Positions 1 to 10,642 of a stretch of DNA of 64,000 bases are shown here, one piece after another (the first letter of the stretch is position 1; each line of letters begins with the position of its first letter). The stretch spans positions 16,665,001 through 16,729,000 of the forward strand of contig JASXTE010000013.1 in NCBI GenBank assembly GCA_030280995.1, written 5' to 3'. This DNA is from Hemileia vastatrix. Its lineage: Eukaryota > Basidiomycota > Pucciniomycetes > Pucciniales > Zaghouaniaceae. Both the position numbers and the translations under genes were made by a program. Below the pieces are notes generated by a model that saw only the letters and a program-made list of their open reading frames with translations, was not told the origin of the DNA and did not search any database.

Positions 1-836
1 AAAATTTAAAAAAAATTAAAAAAAAATTTAAAACAAAAAAAAAAAAAAAAATTAAAAAAAAAAAACCAAGTTATACAAAAAAATTAAAAATAAATAAATA
101 AATAAATAAAAGCCAATTAAAAAAAAAAATAGTGATGGAAAAAGTGATGAAAAAAGTGAAGAAAGAATTAGGATATCAACATTAATTAAAAAACCAACCA
201 TAGGAAACAAGACATCAAGCAAGAGGGGGATACACACGCAGAGAAGAGAGGAAGTTGGAGATGGGGTATTGCTAATTTGTATGGAACTGTGCAACCTTGA
301 TGAGGATGGGGCATTGTTCTAAGAGAGATGGGCAGAAAAGGAGAAGATGTTCAGGGGTGTAAGTGTTAAGGATGTATCAGAAGTCAATACATGTCATGCA
401 CATGTAACACCCCTAAATGAGTTGATGACTCCAAATGAACTTCCAGCCCCAAAAATCAAACACACACACAAAAAAAGAGAGAGAAATATTGTCACTTCAC
501 ATAAAATGAATGTTGATGATTTTCATTCCACATAAGATAAAATAAAAAATAAAAATTGCAAGTTGAAAAAAATGTTTTCTGATTCTACATTCATGTCCAT
601 GTAGAGAAATGGAGTCTTGTTATGCTAGTACATAGTTATTTAAACATACATACACATATATATTCATCAATCAGAATTTAATACATAAAGATCAGCCCAT
701 TACCAAAAAAAAAAAATCTTTTTATTCATTTAAATTTATATAGATTTTTTTTTTTTTTTGTTATATATAGTATTTTTTTTAAAAAATGTCTAATGACGAA
801 GATCAACTCTACTCTATCCAATTGAGAAAGAAAGAG
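1..836. other. AT-rich flank without a recognisable gene
   Basis: This stretch is poly-A/T rich with short simple repeats (AAAT, TA and GA runs). The open frames in it are low-complexity. I see no domain, splice pattern or homology to other parts of the window. It holds the region downstream of the acyl-CoA dehydrogenase gene, whose stop codon is at 837-839. Confidence 0.6.
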
Positions 837-3084
837 TTAAAGTTTATACATATCAAACAACGTGTTCACTTTCTCTTGAACCTTTTGAGACCTTTGTCTC
901 AATTCATCTACTCGTTTTAATTCTTGTTTAGCTACTTGAGCTTGGTGAACTTCATCAGGACCCTGAAGAAGAAAAATAAATCAATAAACCGTTCCCCAAC
1001 CGCCACCCCCCCCCCAAAAAAAAAAAACTAGAGTGAGAAGAACGTACATCGGCAAATCTAAGAGTTCTGACTCCTGCCCACATGTTAGCAAGTGGTTGAT
1101 CTTGACTTACTCCTTCACCACCATGTACTTGAATAGATCTATCGATAATGTTACAAACCAATTTAGGTACTAAAGCTTTAGCAATTCCAATCGCATTCAT
1201 GGCACCTTTAGCTCTAAATAAATCGATTTGATGCGCTGCAGAATAAACAAGCATTCTAGCTGAATTTAATTCAATACGAGAAAGTGCAATGGAATCTGAA
1301 ACTGAGCCATGATGATAGAGTTCGCGACCAAACGCTTTTTTGTTTGGATTTGTGACACGTAAAAGCATGACATTTATGGCTCGTTCTCCAAGACCTATGC
1401 ATCTCATACTAAGTAACGCAAAAGGAAGATGAAAAAAAAAAAAAAAAAAAAAACATGAGTAAAATGGCCATATTATGGTGGTGGTGGTGGTGGTGGTGGG
1501 ATTTAATGATCATCATAATAAAAGACTTACCAATGATGAATTCGACCAGGACCTAGTCGACCTTGCACGATTTCAAACCCCTTTCCCCAACCATGAACCA
1601 AATTTTCTAATGGCACTTTTACGTTTTCATAGACTACTTCAAAATGACCTTCTGGACAACTATTAACAGAGATCCAAACAGATAAGGGAGTCATAATTAA
1701 TTAGGAGAGTCAGTGTATGGGGGTACAATTTTCCCAACAGATCCAACACTCAACTCATCATAACCATATACCGTCATGGGCCTAATAAGCTTAACTCCTG
1801 GGGTGTTAGAAGGTACAATGACGATACTTTGTTGAGAATGCGGAGGGGCGGATGGATCAGATTTTCCCATGACCAAATGTACGGCGTTCCTAGGGTCACC
1901 TGCACCAGATATCCACCACTTTCTTCCATTGACTATAATTTGTTGACTAACATCAATCAATTAATCAAAAAAAAGGATAAATTCCCAATCTACATGCCAG
2001 GACAAAGCAAAGAAAAAGATACAATATAAAAACTGGACTGACGATTGTTTATCGAATTGAATGGAAGTTTGGATGTTGGTTGCATCGGATGAAGCTACAC
2101 CTGGTTCGGTCTTTAAGATGAAAAGAGTTGTTGGGAGTCAGAATGAAAGTTTTGACAAGCCGGACATGGTAAGAAAGTTGAGTTGTTTCTGACATGGACC
2201 GTGAAAGAAGGTGAAAAAGGATGAGTTGATTGTTTTGTATTGGGTGACTGACCATAGAAAAAGAGCTTCTTATTTCACCATTAAGAAGAGGTTTCAACCA
2301 CTTTTCTTTCTGTTCTGGTGATCCGTAACGAGCAAAGACTTCCATGTTACCTAGAAGATGGGGCGGGGGAGGGGGGGGGGGGTTATCAATGTTGAATGAA
2401 TTATTTTGAGAGAGCAAGCAGGATAAGATGATCTTTAGAGACCTGTATCAGGAGCTGAACAATTCATGGCTTCAGGAGCAACACGAATGGCATGGCCCAT
2501 AATTTCAGCCATGACGGCGTATTCAAGGTTGGACAAAGGAACTCCGACATCAGGACTAAAGGGATGAATTAGAATTAGAATGTGGAGTGAAGAGTAGGAA
2601 GAAGAAGAAGAAGAAGAAGAAGAAAAGGATTGACTAATGAGCTTTGGATAAGAAGAGGTTCCATAATCCTCTTTGTTTTGCTTTGTGTTTCAAAACGTTG
2701 ATGATGGGTGGAACAGAAGACCATCTTTGATGTGGATTGGAAGATATTTGAGCGAGATAGACGGCTTCAGCAGGAATGCATTCATTCTTAGGGTTTAGGA
2801 TAGAGTAAGGGCAAGGGCAAGGGCAAGGGCAAGGGGGTAAGGGTAAGAAAGTGTTGAATAGAAGAGAAGAGATGGAAAACAAAAAAAGGGGGGGAGGAAC
2901 ATGCCAGAACAAAGTCGACGAGATGAGCAAGAGTGATCTTTGCAAAAGACGAGAGATGATGTTCAATCAAAGACCATGCGCTGTGAGGAAGAAAGCAGGA
3001 TGAGGAAGGGAAAGGGGAAGGGGAAGAAAGAGAGGAGACAGACGCTAAGGGAACAAAGTGGGTGACGGGATGAGGAGAAGACAT
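837..3084 (-). CDS. Acyl-CoA dehydrogenase, ACAD10/11-like, 9 exons
   Basis: Predicted FAD-dependent acyl-CoA dehydrogenase that oxidises acyl-CoA thioesters in beta-oxidation (peroxisomal or mitochondrial by family). Proposed exons on the minus strand: 3084-2911, 2786-2635, 2555-2443, 2350-2253, 2110-2043, 1946-1755, 1659-1531, 1408-1048, 962-837. All introns are GT-AG and the sum is 1413 nt, giving 470 aa. Seen: the N-terminal helical domain with [13 protein letters not shown] and [12 protein letters not shown] (about 59-110); the flavin/substrate region with [14 protein letters not shown] and [14 protein letters not shown]; then the C-terminal domain with [36 protein letters not shown] and [19 protein letters not shown]. 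These are hallmarks of the ACAD10/11 group. The N-terminal kinase-like (APH) domain of animal ACAD11 is absent. The start codon and exon 1 are the weakest part, because the first donor (GTTCTG) is poor. The C-terminus ends in YKL, which is not a canonical peroxisomal signal. uS17m lies 144 bp upstream on the same strand. Confidence 0.88.
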
Positions 3085-3228
3085 GTGAGAGAGGAAGGCA
3101 AGTGAAGAGATGGGGGATTGATAGTATGTATGGTATGTATGTGTACGTATGGTGAGTATATGTATATGTATGTGTAGATGTAGATGTAGATGAATGAAGC
3201 AAGTAAATGATTATTGAAAGTAAGAAGA

Positions 3229-3537
3229 TCATCTTCTAAAGATGAGAGTTAAAGCATAAGTTTTATGGGGAGAGATGCGAGTATTAGAAGCAGCCAACTG
3301 GACGACATCGCCAGGTCTTGACTGATCATAAGGATCATGAGCGATGATGAGCCTAGACTTTTTAATGGGCTAGGGGGGAGAAAAGAGTGATGAGAGATGA
3401 GTGATAAAAGTAGATGGGAGATGGGAGATGGGAGATACCTTGTGTGCAATTGGATGGCGTGTGGTAGAAGAGACGAGGACCCTGGCAGTTCTGAGAAGTG
3501 GGTTGGAGCGGATGACGGTGCCGATGAGTGTGGGCAT
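3229..3537 (-). CDS. Mitochondrial small-subunit ribosomal protein uS17m, 2 exons
   Basis: Component of the mitochondrial 30S-type subunit that binds 16S-like rRNA. Exon 1 is 3537-3439 and exon 2 is 3369-3229. The intron 3438-3370 runs from GTATCT to TAG. The product is 79 aa, close to the ~80-90 residue bacterial S17 core. Seen: the S17 start pattern MPTLIGTVIRSNPL, the strand TARVLVSSTTRHPIAHK, and the GDVV motif in SRPGDVVQLAASNTRISPHK. The ATG at 3537 is chosen because it places the conserved IGTV near the N-terminus; an upstream in-frame ATG at 3594 would add 19 residues and could act as a presequence. The ACAD gene follows 144 bp downstream on the same strand. Yeast Mrps17 is longer, so a compact form is assumed here. 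Confidence 0.85.
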
Positions 3538-3709
3538 GGGGGAGAGTGGGTGAGTGATTGATTGACTGCAGTGAGTGACTGACACGGCGATCATTCAGCC
3601 GACGATCCGGATGGAGTATTCTGAAATGCAGTCTGCCACGTTGGCTGATTGCTTCCCTCAGTATCCAAGGTAAGTTTAAACTAAATCCTACAATACAATA
3701 ATGAGTCTG

Positions 3710-4096
3710 CTGCCCAAAATGCTATTCCCTTTGTAATCCTGAAAACTCACGAGGTTTGCTTCACACTCATCATCAAAGCTTTGCTCCTGGTGTCACATAA
3801 GCAAGTCTGAAATCAACGAAAAAAAATGTTGGCAAGGAAAGAGATACAGAAGATACTATATTTGTCTCCCATCAATGGAGAGAGGCATGTACCTTGGCAG
3901 AGCAGTCCAACAGGGGTGAGATGGTCAGAACTTAATCATCTCACATACTGGGATCCTGTTAACATGATAGCTTTTGGAATACTTCACAACTGGTATGAAG
4001 GAATTCTCTCTCATCATTTTTGCAATCATTGGAACTACAAGCCTCAAAAGAGAAGGACTGGACGAAATCTTGAATTAGGGTTAGCTAGTGAGGAAG
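3710..4096 (+). pseudogene. 5' part of decayed Plavaka/CACTA-like transposase
   Basis: Remnant of a large DNA-transposon transposase of the kind abundant in basidiomycetes (Plavaka, CACTA-related). In one frame, about 3735-3815 encodes a Cys-pair segment (RFASHSSSKLCSWC). After a frame shift, 3826-4096 encodes GVRWSELNHLTYWDPV followed by a motif of the form GILHNWYEG and HHFCNHWNY. These motifs are familiar from rust and other basidiomycete Plavaka-type proteins. The coding sequence stops abruptly at a Copia LTR (4097) and resumes after that element at 9070 in the same frame, so the gene was split by the insertion. Family naming rests on remembered motif order, not on a search. Confidence 0.6.
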
Positions 4097-4209
4097 TGTT
4101 ATGTACATAGTTATGTCTTAGCTAGTTTCCATATTTAAGCCTATGGGAATCGCGTCTATACTTTTCCTCCGGTTCCACTCGGAGTAGAGTTACTGACGCG
4201 GTTCTTATA
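4097..4209 (+). repeat. 5' LTR of the Copia element
   Basis: 113 bp, starts TGTTATGTACATAG and ends GGTTCTTATA. It appears identical by eye to 8895-9007. It is short for a Copia LTR. The LTR ends in TA rather than the usual CA. The sequence GGTTATGGGC that follows is the expected position of the primer-binding site; I cannot assign a tRNA. Confidence 0.85.
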
Positions 4210-4382
4210 GGTTATGGGCTATCCTGCTTAGAGAACACGTCCTTTGCCGTACTGTACTAGTCATACACAAAAGCATCGTATCGATTTTGTCCGCGTTCCT
4301 TTTTTTCTTTGAACCCCGCTTTGACAGCGTTACCATCCATCCCTCTCGACCCAATCCCTTATTCCATCACTAAACATTTTGG

Positions 4383-7300
4383 ATGACCCCACCCCCCCGA
4401 AATCCTACCCCCAACCCTTTTCAATCCAGACCTAGAGTTACTCGTGATCGTCCAATTCTTCCTCGAGAGGCAAAAGCATCAATCTCATATCACCTGAATC
4501 CCCCAACTTCATCTTCCCCTGGCTCCTCAAGCAGACCTTCCACCTCACATTCCTTTTTTGCAACCCCAGAACAAACCCCCCAACCCCCTGATCCCAATCC
4601 TGAATCCCCTGAAGATTCTTTTTCTTCTTCCTCTGCTTCTGCTACGCCACGTGCCACAAGCCCTGTCAGTGACCCCAACTCTTTGACCGAAATGCCTCCA
4701 GCCGATACATCATCCGCTCCTGACTCATATCGTGGTGAACTGGCTCAAATTTATCTTGGACGAGTTTTCAATGTCGCTTCCAAACTAGAAAAGCTCGATG
4801 TTGATGGCACCAACTGGCCTGAATGGCGCAAAATGGCGCTTGTCATTATGAAGCAATGGATCAGTACCACTGCGTATGCTACAAGCGAGGTATCGTTAAC
4901 TACTCCTTTAGCAAAGTTTGAAGATCTGCTAGGATGGAACGTGGTTTTCAATTCTATCCCTGGCAAACTTCAGACAATGATCGATGAAGATGCTTCCTGC
5001 TTTGTTGCTTTTCAAGCGTTAGCAGAAAAGTTTGAAGCTTCAACCCACACCCTTCGTGCCTCTCTTTTTCGCGATCTTATTGAAATCCGCAACTCCCCTT
5101 TTACCGACATGACATCACATCTCGATAAAGTCAAATCTCTTATTGGCCGCATCAAGAGGTCCAATTTTACTTTCAACGAAGATTTGATTACGTCGTTACT
5201 TGCGCAAACCCTCCTCCCGTCAAACGCAAATGAAATCTATCATTCCGTCAATCGACATTTTGAAACACAATCTGTTACTTCTCAACCTCCTCTCAATGCC
5301 ATGATTAAGGCACTAAACAATGCGGCATCGGCATCAGATATTTCACCTTCTTCTACAGCCCTTGTCCTCAGTGCTCCTGTTGATGCATTAGCTTTCCGAA
5401 AAGGCAAAATGGATTCATATCGCCCCCCGTATGCCAAGCCTAAGGAATCTGCCTGTTTTCATTGCAGGTGCTCCGAACACATAATAAAGAATTGCCCTTA
5501 TAACCCGGATGGTTCAGCTTTCAATGCTGACATATGGGCACTACGTGAAGCTAAACTTAAACTAGCCCGACCAATTCTACATCGCCTTTGTCATCAAAGC
5601 AAATCTTTCTCCTCTTCTCCCAAACCCTCCACTTCTTCTGCGCGATTCACTGAACTAAATCAAGCGGATATTGAAGCTTTGGTCACAACACTTGATGGTG
5701 TCGATCTAGGGAATGAAGAATGGTTAGCTGACCACCTGCTAGCAATTGATGATGCTGTTCTTGACTCAGGAGCTACGCACCATGTCACAGGCAATGTAAA
5801 TTTATTGTTTAATTTTAAATCCATTAAACCTGTTAAAGTGAATGTCGCAACTGATGCAACTCCTGCTTTCATCACTGGTTTTGGTGATATGTTAATTGCT
5901 GGTATTGAAGGCAAAACAGTAGTGTTGCATGATGTTTTTTACTGTGACAGGGCTAGACAAACGCTTATTTCTCTGTTTGATCTACTTGACAAAGGGATGC
6001 ATATTTCTATTGATTCCAACAATAATATTATTTTTTCTAGTGAATCTATTCCTCTTTTCATCTCTACTATCATTAAAGAAAAAAGAAAATGGTCAATAAA
6101 AATTAAAAAGCCTGTAAATAAAACAACTAAAAAAGATATAAATTTGTGCAATGTAGACTGTCTGTTTTCTTCCCCCTCATCTCATGTTTCTGTTGCTCCT
6201 TTTGTGTCTCCCTTATCTTCTTCATCCTCCATTCCTTATCCTTATGCTCCGGTAAATTCTCTTCTATACTGGCATCGGCGATTGGGTCATGCAAGCATTC
6301 GGGTACTGAAGAAAATTTTGAAATTTCAATGTTGTGATGATATACCAGACAACATTCCGGGAGGTACTTTCTTTTGTGATATCTGTGCAGTTGCTAAAGG
6401 AAAAAAGCAACAAACTGCAATTGTTTCCAAACGTGATTTCAAACTTATGGAGTTGGTTGTCACTGATGTTGTTGGTCCTCTACCAGATCTGTCCTCAGGA
6501 GGTGAAGTGTATGCTGTTCTTTTCAGGGAAGCTTTTTTGACTTATGGTGAAGTTCACGTCATCAAATCAAAAAAAAAAGAAGTGTTGGATGCTTTTATCA
6601 ACTTCAAAAACAGACTAGAAAATGTAACAAATCTTAAAATAAAGTTTTTGCGTACTGATAATGGCTCTGAATACTACAACCAAAAATTTAGTTCTTTCCT
6701 CGCTAATGCCGGAATATTTCATGAACATTCAATGCCATACCACCATGGACAAAATGGAACTGCCGAACGTTTCAATAGAACAATTGGTGATATGGCGCGG
6801 ACCGTTTTGACCGGAAGTGGTTTAGATACCAACATGTGGAGTTTCGCTTACCTATGGGCTTCTTATGTTCACAATAGACTTCCAAATGTAAACACTGGGA
6901 TCAAAACACCTTATGAAATAATCTTTGATAAAAAACCGTCAATAGGAAACCTTCAAGTTTTTGGTGAATGGGCATATGTCCATATTCCTAGTGAAAAGAG
7001 GAACAAGCTCCAAGATAGAAGTCTGCGGGTAAGAGTTGTAGCCTATGCTAATGGAGGTAATGGTTGGATTTTCTGGCATCCTGAAACAGGAAAACTGGTT
7101 GCTTCTGCTATGGCAGTTTTCAGTGGTGATGTTAAATGTGTTGATACCACTCCTACATCTAAACCAACAAATAAAGGGTCGATCTCACATATTCTTAATG
7201 CTCTTGTTCTAGGAGACTATACAGCTGAAAAAATTGTGGAGGCACAAGATTTCTTAGTCAATCACATAGAAGCCAACTCTCATTCCATCTCTGAACGTCT

Positions 7301-8819
7301 ACCAAATTCCTATAAACAGGCCTGTAAACGACCTGATGCTGACAAATGGAAATTGGCATGTGAAGAAGAATTAAAAAATCTTTCCTCCATGGATGTTTGG
7401 GATATAGTTGATCTACCTGAAGGTGCGACAGTCCTAGGTGCAAGATGGGTTTTTGCTCTCAAACGAACCCCTGAAGGTGCCATATCAAAATACAAAGCAC
7501 GATACGTAGCTCAGGGTTTCAAACAAGTTGCGGGAGTTGATTTTTCTGACACTTTTGCACCCACTGCAACTTTTGTTTCTTTGAGGATTCTACTCACTTT
7601 TGCAGCCTTGAATAATTGGGTTGTTAAATCATTTGATATTACTGCTGCTTACCTACATAGTGACCTGAATGAAACTATCTACGTTAAACAACCTGAAGGA
7701 TTCTCTAATGGCAACCCATCTCAAGTTTGTCGTTTAAAGAAGGCACTTTATGGCACCAAACAAGCTGCTAGATGTTGGTGGTTTCATTTAGCAGGAATTC
7801 TTGAAGGACTTGGATACGTAAGTAGCAAACATGATGCCAGCTTCTATGTATTCAAGAATGGTAGAACTACGGGAATCATATGGGTACATGTCGATGATGG
7901 TGTAGTCACCTGTAGTGATGAACCTACCATGAAAAAACTCAAAGAAGATCTCAATGCTAAGGTTAAAATGAGATGGAATGATGTTTTGGAATCAGTTGTA
8001 GGTTTAAAAGTAGAACGTAGTGAACTTGGTTTCTCTTTATCACAACCAGCATTAATCAACAGGATCCTTAATGACTTCAATAAAACCGGTTTGAAGGCTA
8101 CATCACCACTTCCCACTAATATGAATATTTCATCTCTTAAAACTGCTGGTGCCTATGAGTCCACTAAATTTCTATCAATAATAGGTGCTTTTAGTTATCT
8201 TGTAGCAGGTTCAAGACCGGATCTAGCTTTTCCCGTAAATTTCTTAGCTAGATTTGCATCTGCGCCTGGAGTTGAAGAATGGAAAGCTCTAAATCATCTG
8301 CTACGATATTTGGAATTCACTAAAGCACTGAAACTAAATCTATTCCCCAATAAAGGAAGTATCAAAACTGAAGCCTACTCAGATGCCACCTGGGGTGGTG
8401 AATTTCAGCGATCAACAAATGGACATGTTCTTTTTCTCAACGGCTGCCCAGTACTTTGGCAATCAAAACGTCAATCTACGGTGGCACTGGCTACTCTGGA
8501 TTCTGAATATATATCTTTAGCTAATGCTACTAGGCAAGTTCTGTGGTTAAGAAATTTGTTATTAGATCTGTGTGATAGTTTGACCCCTACAGTTATGTTT
8601 TGTGATAACAAGAGTGCTATAGTCACTGCCACTGACAATCCCAGTGACAAACGCTCAAGGCACATTGAACGCGCTTTTTATTTTGTTAACGAACAACTGA
8701 AGGCAAATAAAATTATCATTCAATGGGTACCATCTGCATCTCAAATAGCTGATCTTCTCACCAAACCTCTGGGCCCTAATGTGTGGCGGGAAAAGAGACA
8801 TACTCTATGTGTTTTTTAA
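4383..8819 (+). CDS. Copia gag-pol polyprotein, 1478 aa
   Basis: Single ORF for a Ty1/Copia polyprotein (gag, protease, integrase, reverse transcriptase, RNase H), which acts in virus-like particles to copy and integrate the element. Seen: a Pro/Ser-rich N-terminus; gag domain about 115-330; CCHC zinc knuckle C-X2-C-X4-H-X4-C at 358-371; aspartic protease DSGA at 461-464; GAG-pre-integrase HRRLGHAS and CX2C zinc site; integrase D695, D759 and E795 (D-X35-E kept); Copia RT with the catalytic pair D1171-D1172 in a VHVDD context; RNase H with D1334 and a distal ADLLTKPL motif typical of Copia. The domain order INT-RT-RH is diagnostic. ATG 4383 is the first Met of the open frame. There are no stops or frameshifts, so it may be active. 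Confidence 0.95.
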   Translation: MTPPPRNPTPNPFQSRPRVTRDRPILPREAKASISYHLNPPTSSSPGSSSRPSTSHSFFATPEQTPQPPDPNPESPEDSFSSSSASATPRATSPVSDPNSLTEMPPADTSSAPDSYRGELAQIYLGRVFNVASKLEKLDVDGTNWPEWRKMALVIMKQWISTTAYATSEVSLTTPLAKFEDLLGWNVVFNSIPGKLQTMIDEDASCFVAFQALAEKFEASTHTLRASLFRDLIEIRNSPFTDMTSHLDKVKSLIGRIKRSNFTFNEDLITSLLAQTLLPSNANEIYHSVNRHFETQSVTSQPPLNAMIKALNNAASASDISPSSTALVLSAPVDALAFRKGKMDSYRPPYAKPKESACFHCRCSEHIIKNCPYNPDGSAFNADIWALREAKLKLARPILHRLCHQSKSFSSSPKPSTSSARFTELNQADIEALVTTLDGVDLGNEEWLADHLLAIDDAVLDSGATHHVTGNVNLLFNFKSIKPVKVNVATDATPAFITGFGDMLIAGIEGKTVVLHDVFYCDRARQTLISLFDLLDKGMHISIDSNNNIIFSSESIPLFISTIIKEKRKWSIKIKKPVNKTTKKDINLCNVDCLFSSPSSHVSVAPFVSPLSSSSSIPYPYAPVNSLLYWHRRLGHASIRVLKKILKFQCCDDIPDNIPGGTFFCDICAVAKGKKQQTAIVSKRDFKLMELVVTDVVGPLPDLSSGGEVYAVLFREAFLTYGEVHVIKSKKKEVLDAFINFKNRLENVTNLKIKFLRTDNGSEYYNQKFSSFLANAGIFHEHSMPYHHGQNGTAERFNRTIGDMARTVLTGSGLDTNMWSFAYLWASYVHNRLPNVNTGIKTPYEIIFDKKPSIGNLQVFGEWAYVHIPSEKRNKLQDRSLRVRVVAYANGGNGWIFWHPETGKLVASAMAVFSGDVKCVDTTPTSKPTNKGSISHILNALVLGDYTAEKIVEAQDFLVNHIEANSHSISERLPNSYKQACKRPDADKWKLACEEELKNLSSMDVWDIVDLPEGATVLGARWVFALKRTPEGAISKYKARYVAQGFKQVAGVDFSDTFAPTATFVSLRILLTFAALNNWVVKSFDITAAYLHSDLNETIYVKQPEGFSNGNPSQVCRLKKALYGTKQAARCWWFHLAGILEGLGYVSSKHDASFYVFKNGRTTGIIWVHVDDGVVTCSDEPTMKKLKEDLNAKVKMRWNDVLESVVGLKVERSELGFSLSQPALINRILNDFNKTGLKATSPLPTNMNISSLKTAGAYESTKFLSIIGAFSYLVAGSRPDLAFPVNFLARFASAPGVEEWKALNHLLRYLEFTKALKLNLFPNKGSIKTEAYSDATWGGEFQRSTNGHVLFLNGCPVLWQSKRQSTVALATLDSEYISLANATRQVLWLRNLLLDLCDSLTPTVMFCDNKSAIVTATDNPSDKRSRHIERAFYFVNEQLKANKIIIQWVPSASQIADLLTKPLGPNVWREKRHTLCVF

Positions 8820-8894
8820 TTCTCTATATTTATTTTTTCTATTTTTTTTTTCTTTGTTATTATATGGTACTGGGAAACTCGCAAAGGGCGGGGG

Positions 8895-9064
8895 TGTTAT
8901 GTACATAGTTATGTCTTAGCTAGTTTCCATATTTAAGCCTATGGGAATCGCGTCTATACTTTTCCTCCGGTTCCACTCGGAGTAGAGTTACTGACGCGGT
9001 TCTTATAGGTAAGCAATGAATCTTTGGTTCCACTCGGAGTAGAGTTACTGACACGGTTCTTATA
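8895..9064 (+). repeat. 3' LTR of the Copia element with a 57-bp tandem extension
   Basis: The first 113 bp (8895-9007) match the 5' LTR. It then continues with GGTAAGCAATGAATCTTT and a second copy of the terminal ~40 bp (GGTTCCACTCGGAGTAGAG through CTTATA), with one visible difference (GACACGG versus GACGCGG). The target duplication follows the second copy, so the extension belongs to the element. Confidence 0.8.
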
Positions 9065-9069
9065 GGAAG

Positions 9070-10642
9070 AACAAAGTTCTAGTGATGCTAGTAGCTCAAG
9101 AGAATCAATTAATGGCACTTATAATAAAATCCAACAACAAATGCTACTTTCAGCAATAAATCAAGTGGTAGTTCCCACTGGTATAGACCCGTTGCCTAGA
9201 GGAGTTGGAACTGTAAAAAATGGATGTCATTGTTTAGTCTTTACCTACCATTAGCCTGGCTTGATACAATTGTAGATAAACCTGATATTGATAGTCAGTT
9301 AATTGAGGAAGAGGTACACATTCAGAATTTTATTGCCATTGTTGAATGCACAAGAATCATCGCCTCAAGGGAGATATCACCTGATTTTCCATAGTTATTT
9401 GCTAAAAAGTATGGCCAATACATGCGTACTTCTTCAATTTTTGTGGGAGGGATTAAATCTACGGCCAAATCACCACTATGCATGGCACACACCCAAACAG
9501 TTTAGTTGGTGGGAGCCACTCATGGTAGTATCAGAGTTCTATGGTGAGCAATTAGTGGGTGCTCTTGAAAAAAATAAAAACAAACGGAAAAAAAGGTCAG
9601 TATTATTTCATTTAAGCTAAAAAGAAGTGTAAATACTTATATTTTCATTGTGGATTGAAAGCTGAGATGGCAGGCACTGTGATGAATTGATTTGGCCAGG
9701 TTCAAAGGTTGACTGGGAAAAAGAATTTTAGATGATGTGAACATTCAAAAAGCTACCAAGAAATTCACTGAAAAGAACATCAAAATCAGTGGCACACTAT
9801 ACAACAAAGTTATTGATTTTTTAAGATTAGAAGAGCCTTACCTGCGTCACTATGGGGATTTGCTGCATACAGAAGGATCTCAAGTTCTTAGTCAGTGGGG
9901 CCAATAACTTTTTAACTTGAAGATGACCAACAGTAACTATATCTCAATGAAAAAACCAAACAACTATTGTGAAGTTCATATTGATAGAAAACAAGAATTC
10001 ACAAAAGTGGTTCTTATACAACAGATAAAATGGAAACATAGAAAGCACAGTGGTTTGCATCCAAGTTTGAAACAAGTTCAAGAAAAAAAAAAAAGTTAGG
10101 GAAATCCTAAATGAATTAGATGTATATCATAGATCTGTGGCCCAGGATGGCAAAATAAAGATAGTAAATAAAAAGATGATAGTAGGTTCTGTTGCACATT
10201 GTTTTCTTGGTCTATGAAGTTTAGGAATTAGAAGTTGTTCAGTTTTATTGAGCCCTGTACAAAAAGTTATATCAGGGAGTTTAGGTATACTAAAAGACAA
10301 TGATACTGAAATGGTTTTAGATGACTAAAAGTAATTTTAGTGGTGGAAATATTAATTATTGAATTGGCCTTGAACTTTGAAATGGGAACAATGTATTTAA
10401 TTTTTATTGATAATTCACCATAAACATTTCTTGAGATGAAGTAGAGGAGAGAGGTCAGGAGAGGTGAAGTTAGCTTACATTTCTGAAGGCAATTGAGAAG
10501 AAAGTTCTAGAAAAAAAGAAAGGTGGTGAACAATTATATTTATGTGCTAATGTGAAAATAATTAAACTATACCAAAGAAATCACCCATTTTTGTGAGAGG
10601 AGCAATGAATGATTCTTGAAAATAAGGTGGAAAGTAGCATAT
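9070..10642 (+). pseudogene. 3' part of decayed Plavaka/CACTA-like transposase
   Basis: Continues the split gene after the Copia element. Translating across the insertion (with one GGAAG copy removed) gives a continuous acidic/Ser stretch, then INQVVVPTGIDPLPRGVG, a region with the pattern FTYHLPLAWLDTIVDKPDI across a small deletion, LRPNHHYAWHTPKQF, and about 9750-10000 a segment reading SGTLYNKVIDFLRLEEPYLRH. Several frame changes and stops (for example at 9395 and 9907) show it is dead. Similarity fades by about 10350; the rest, up to the Gypsy LTR at 10643, is A-rich and unrecognised. Order and motifs match the C-terminal half of Plavaka-type transposases. Confidence 0.55.

Larger units (their letters stand above)
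4097..9064 (+). mobile_element. Ty1/Copia LTR retrotransposon, apparently full length
   Basis: The element is bounded by direct repeats (113 bp at 4097-4209; 113 bp plus a 57-bp extension at 8895-9064) that begin TGTTATG and end TTATA. The 5-bp target-site duplication GGAAG is seen at 4092-4096 and 9065-9069. A purine-rich tract (AAAGGGCGGGGG) directly precedes the 3' LTR. It contains one uninterrupted gag-pol ORF. It is inserted in a Plavaka-like transposase pseudogene. The matching duplication and open ORF point to a fairly recent insertion. Confidence 0.9.

Noticed and set aside
52..294. Hydrophobic minus-strand ORF at the left edge
   Set aside because: It is a translation of A/T homopolymers and simple repeats, with no start context or family signal.
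2634..3232. Several overlapping minus-strand ORFs rich in Pro, Leu and Ser
   Set aside because: They are introns of the acyl-CoA dehydrogenase gene read through (CCCTTGCC and TGTA repeats); the exon model accounts for the real coding parts.
4490..4966. Minus-strand ORFs inside the Copia gag region
   Set aside because: Complement of the Pro/Ser-rich gag frame; no independent motif.
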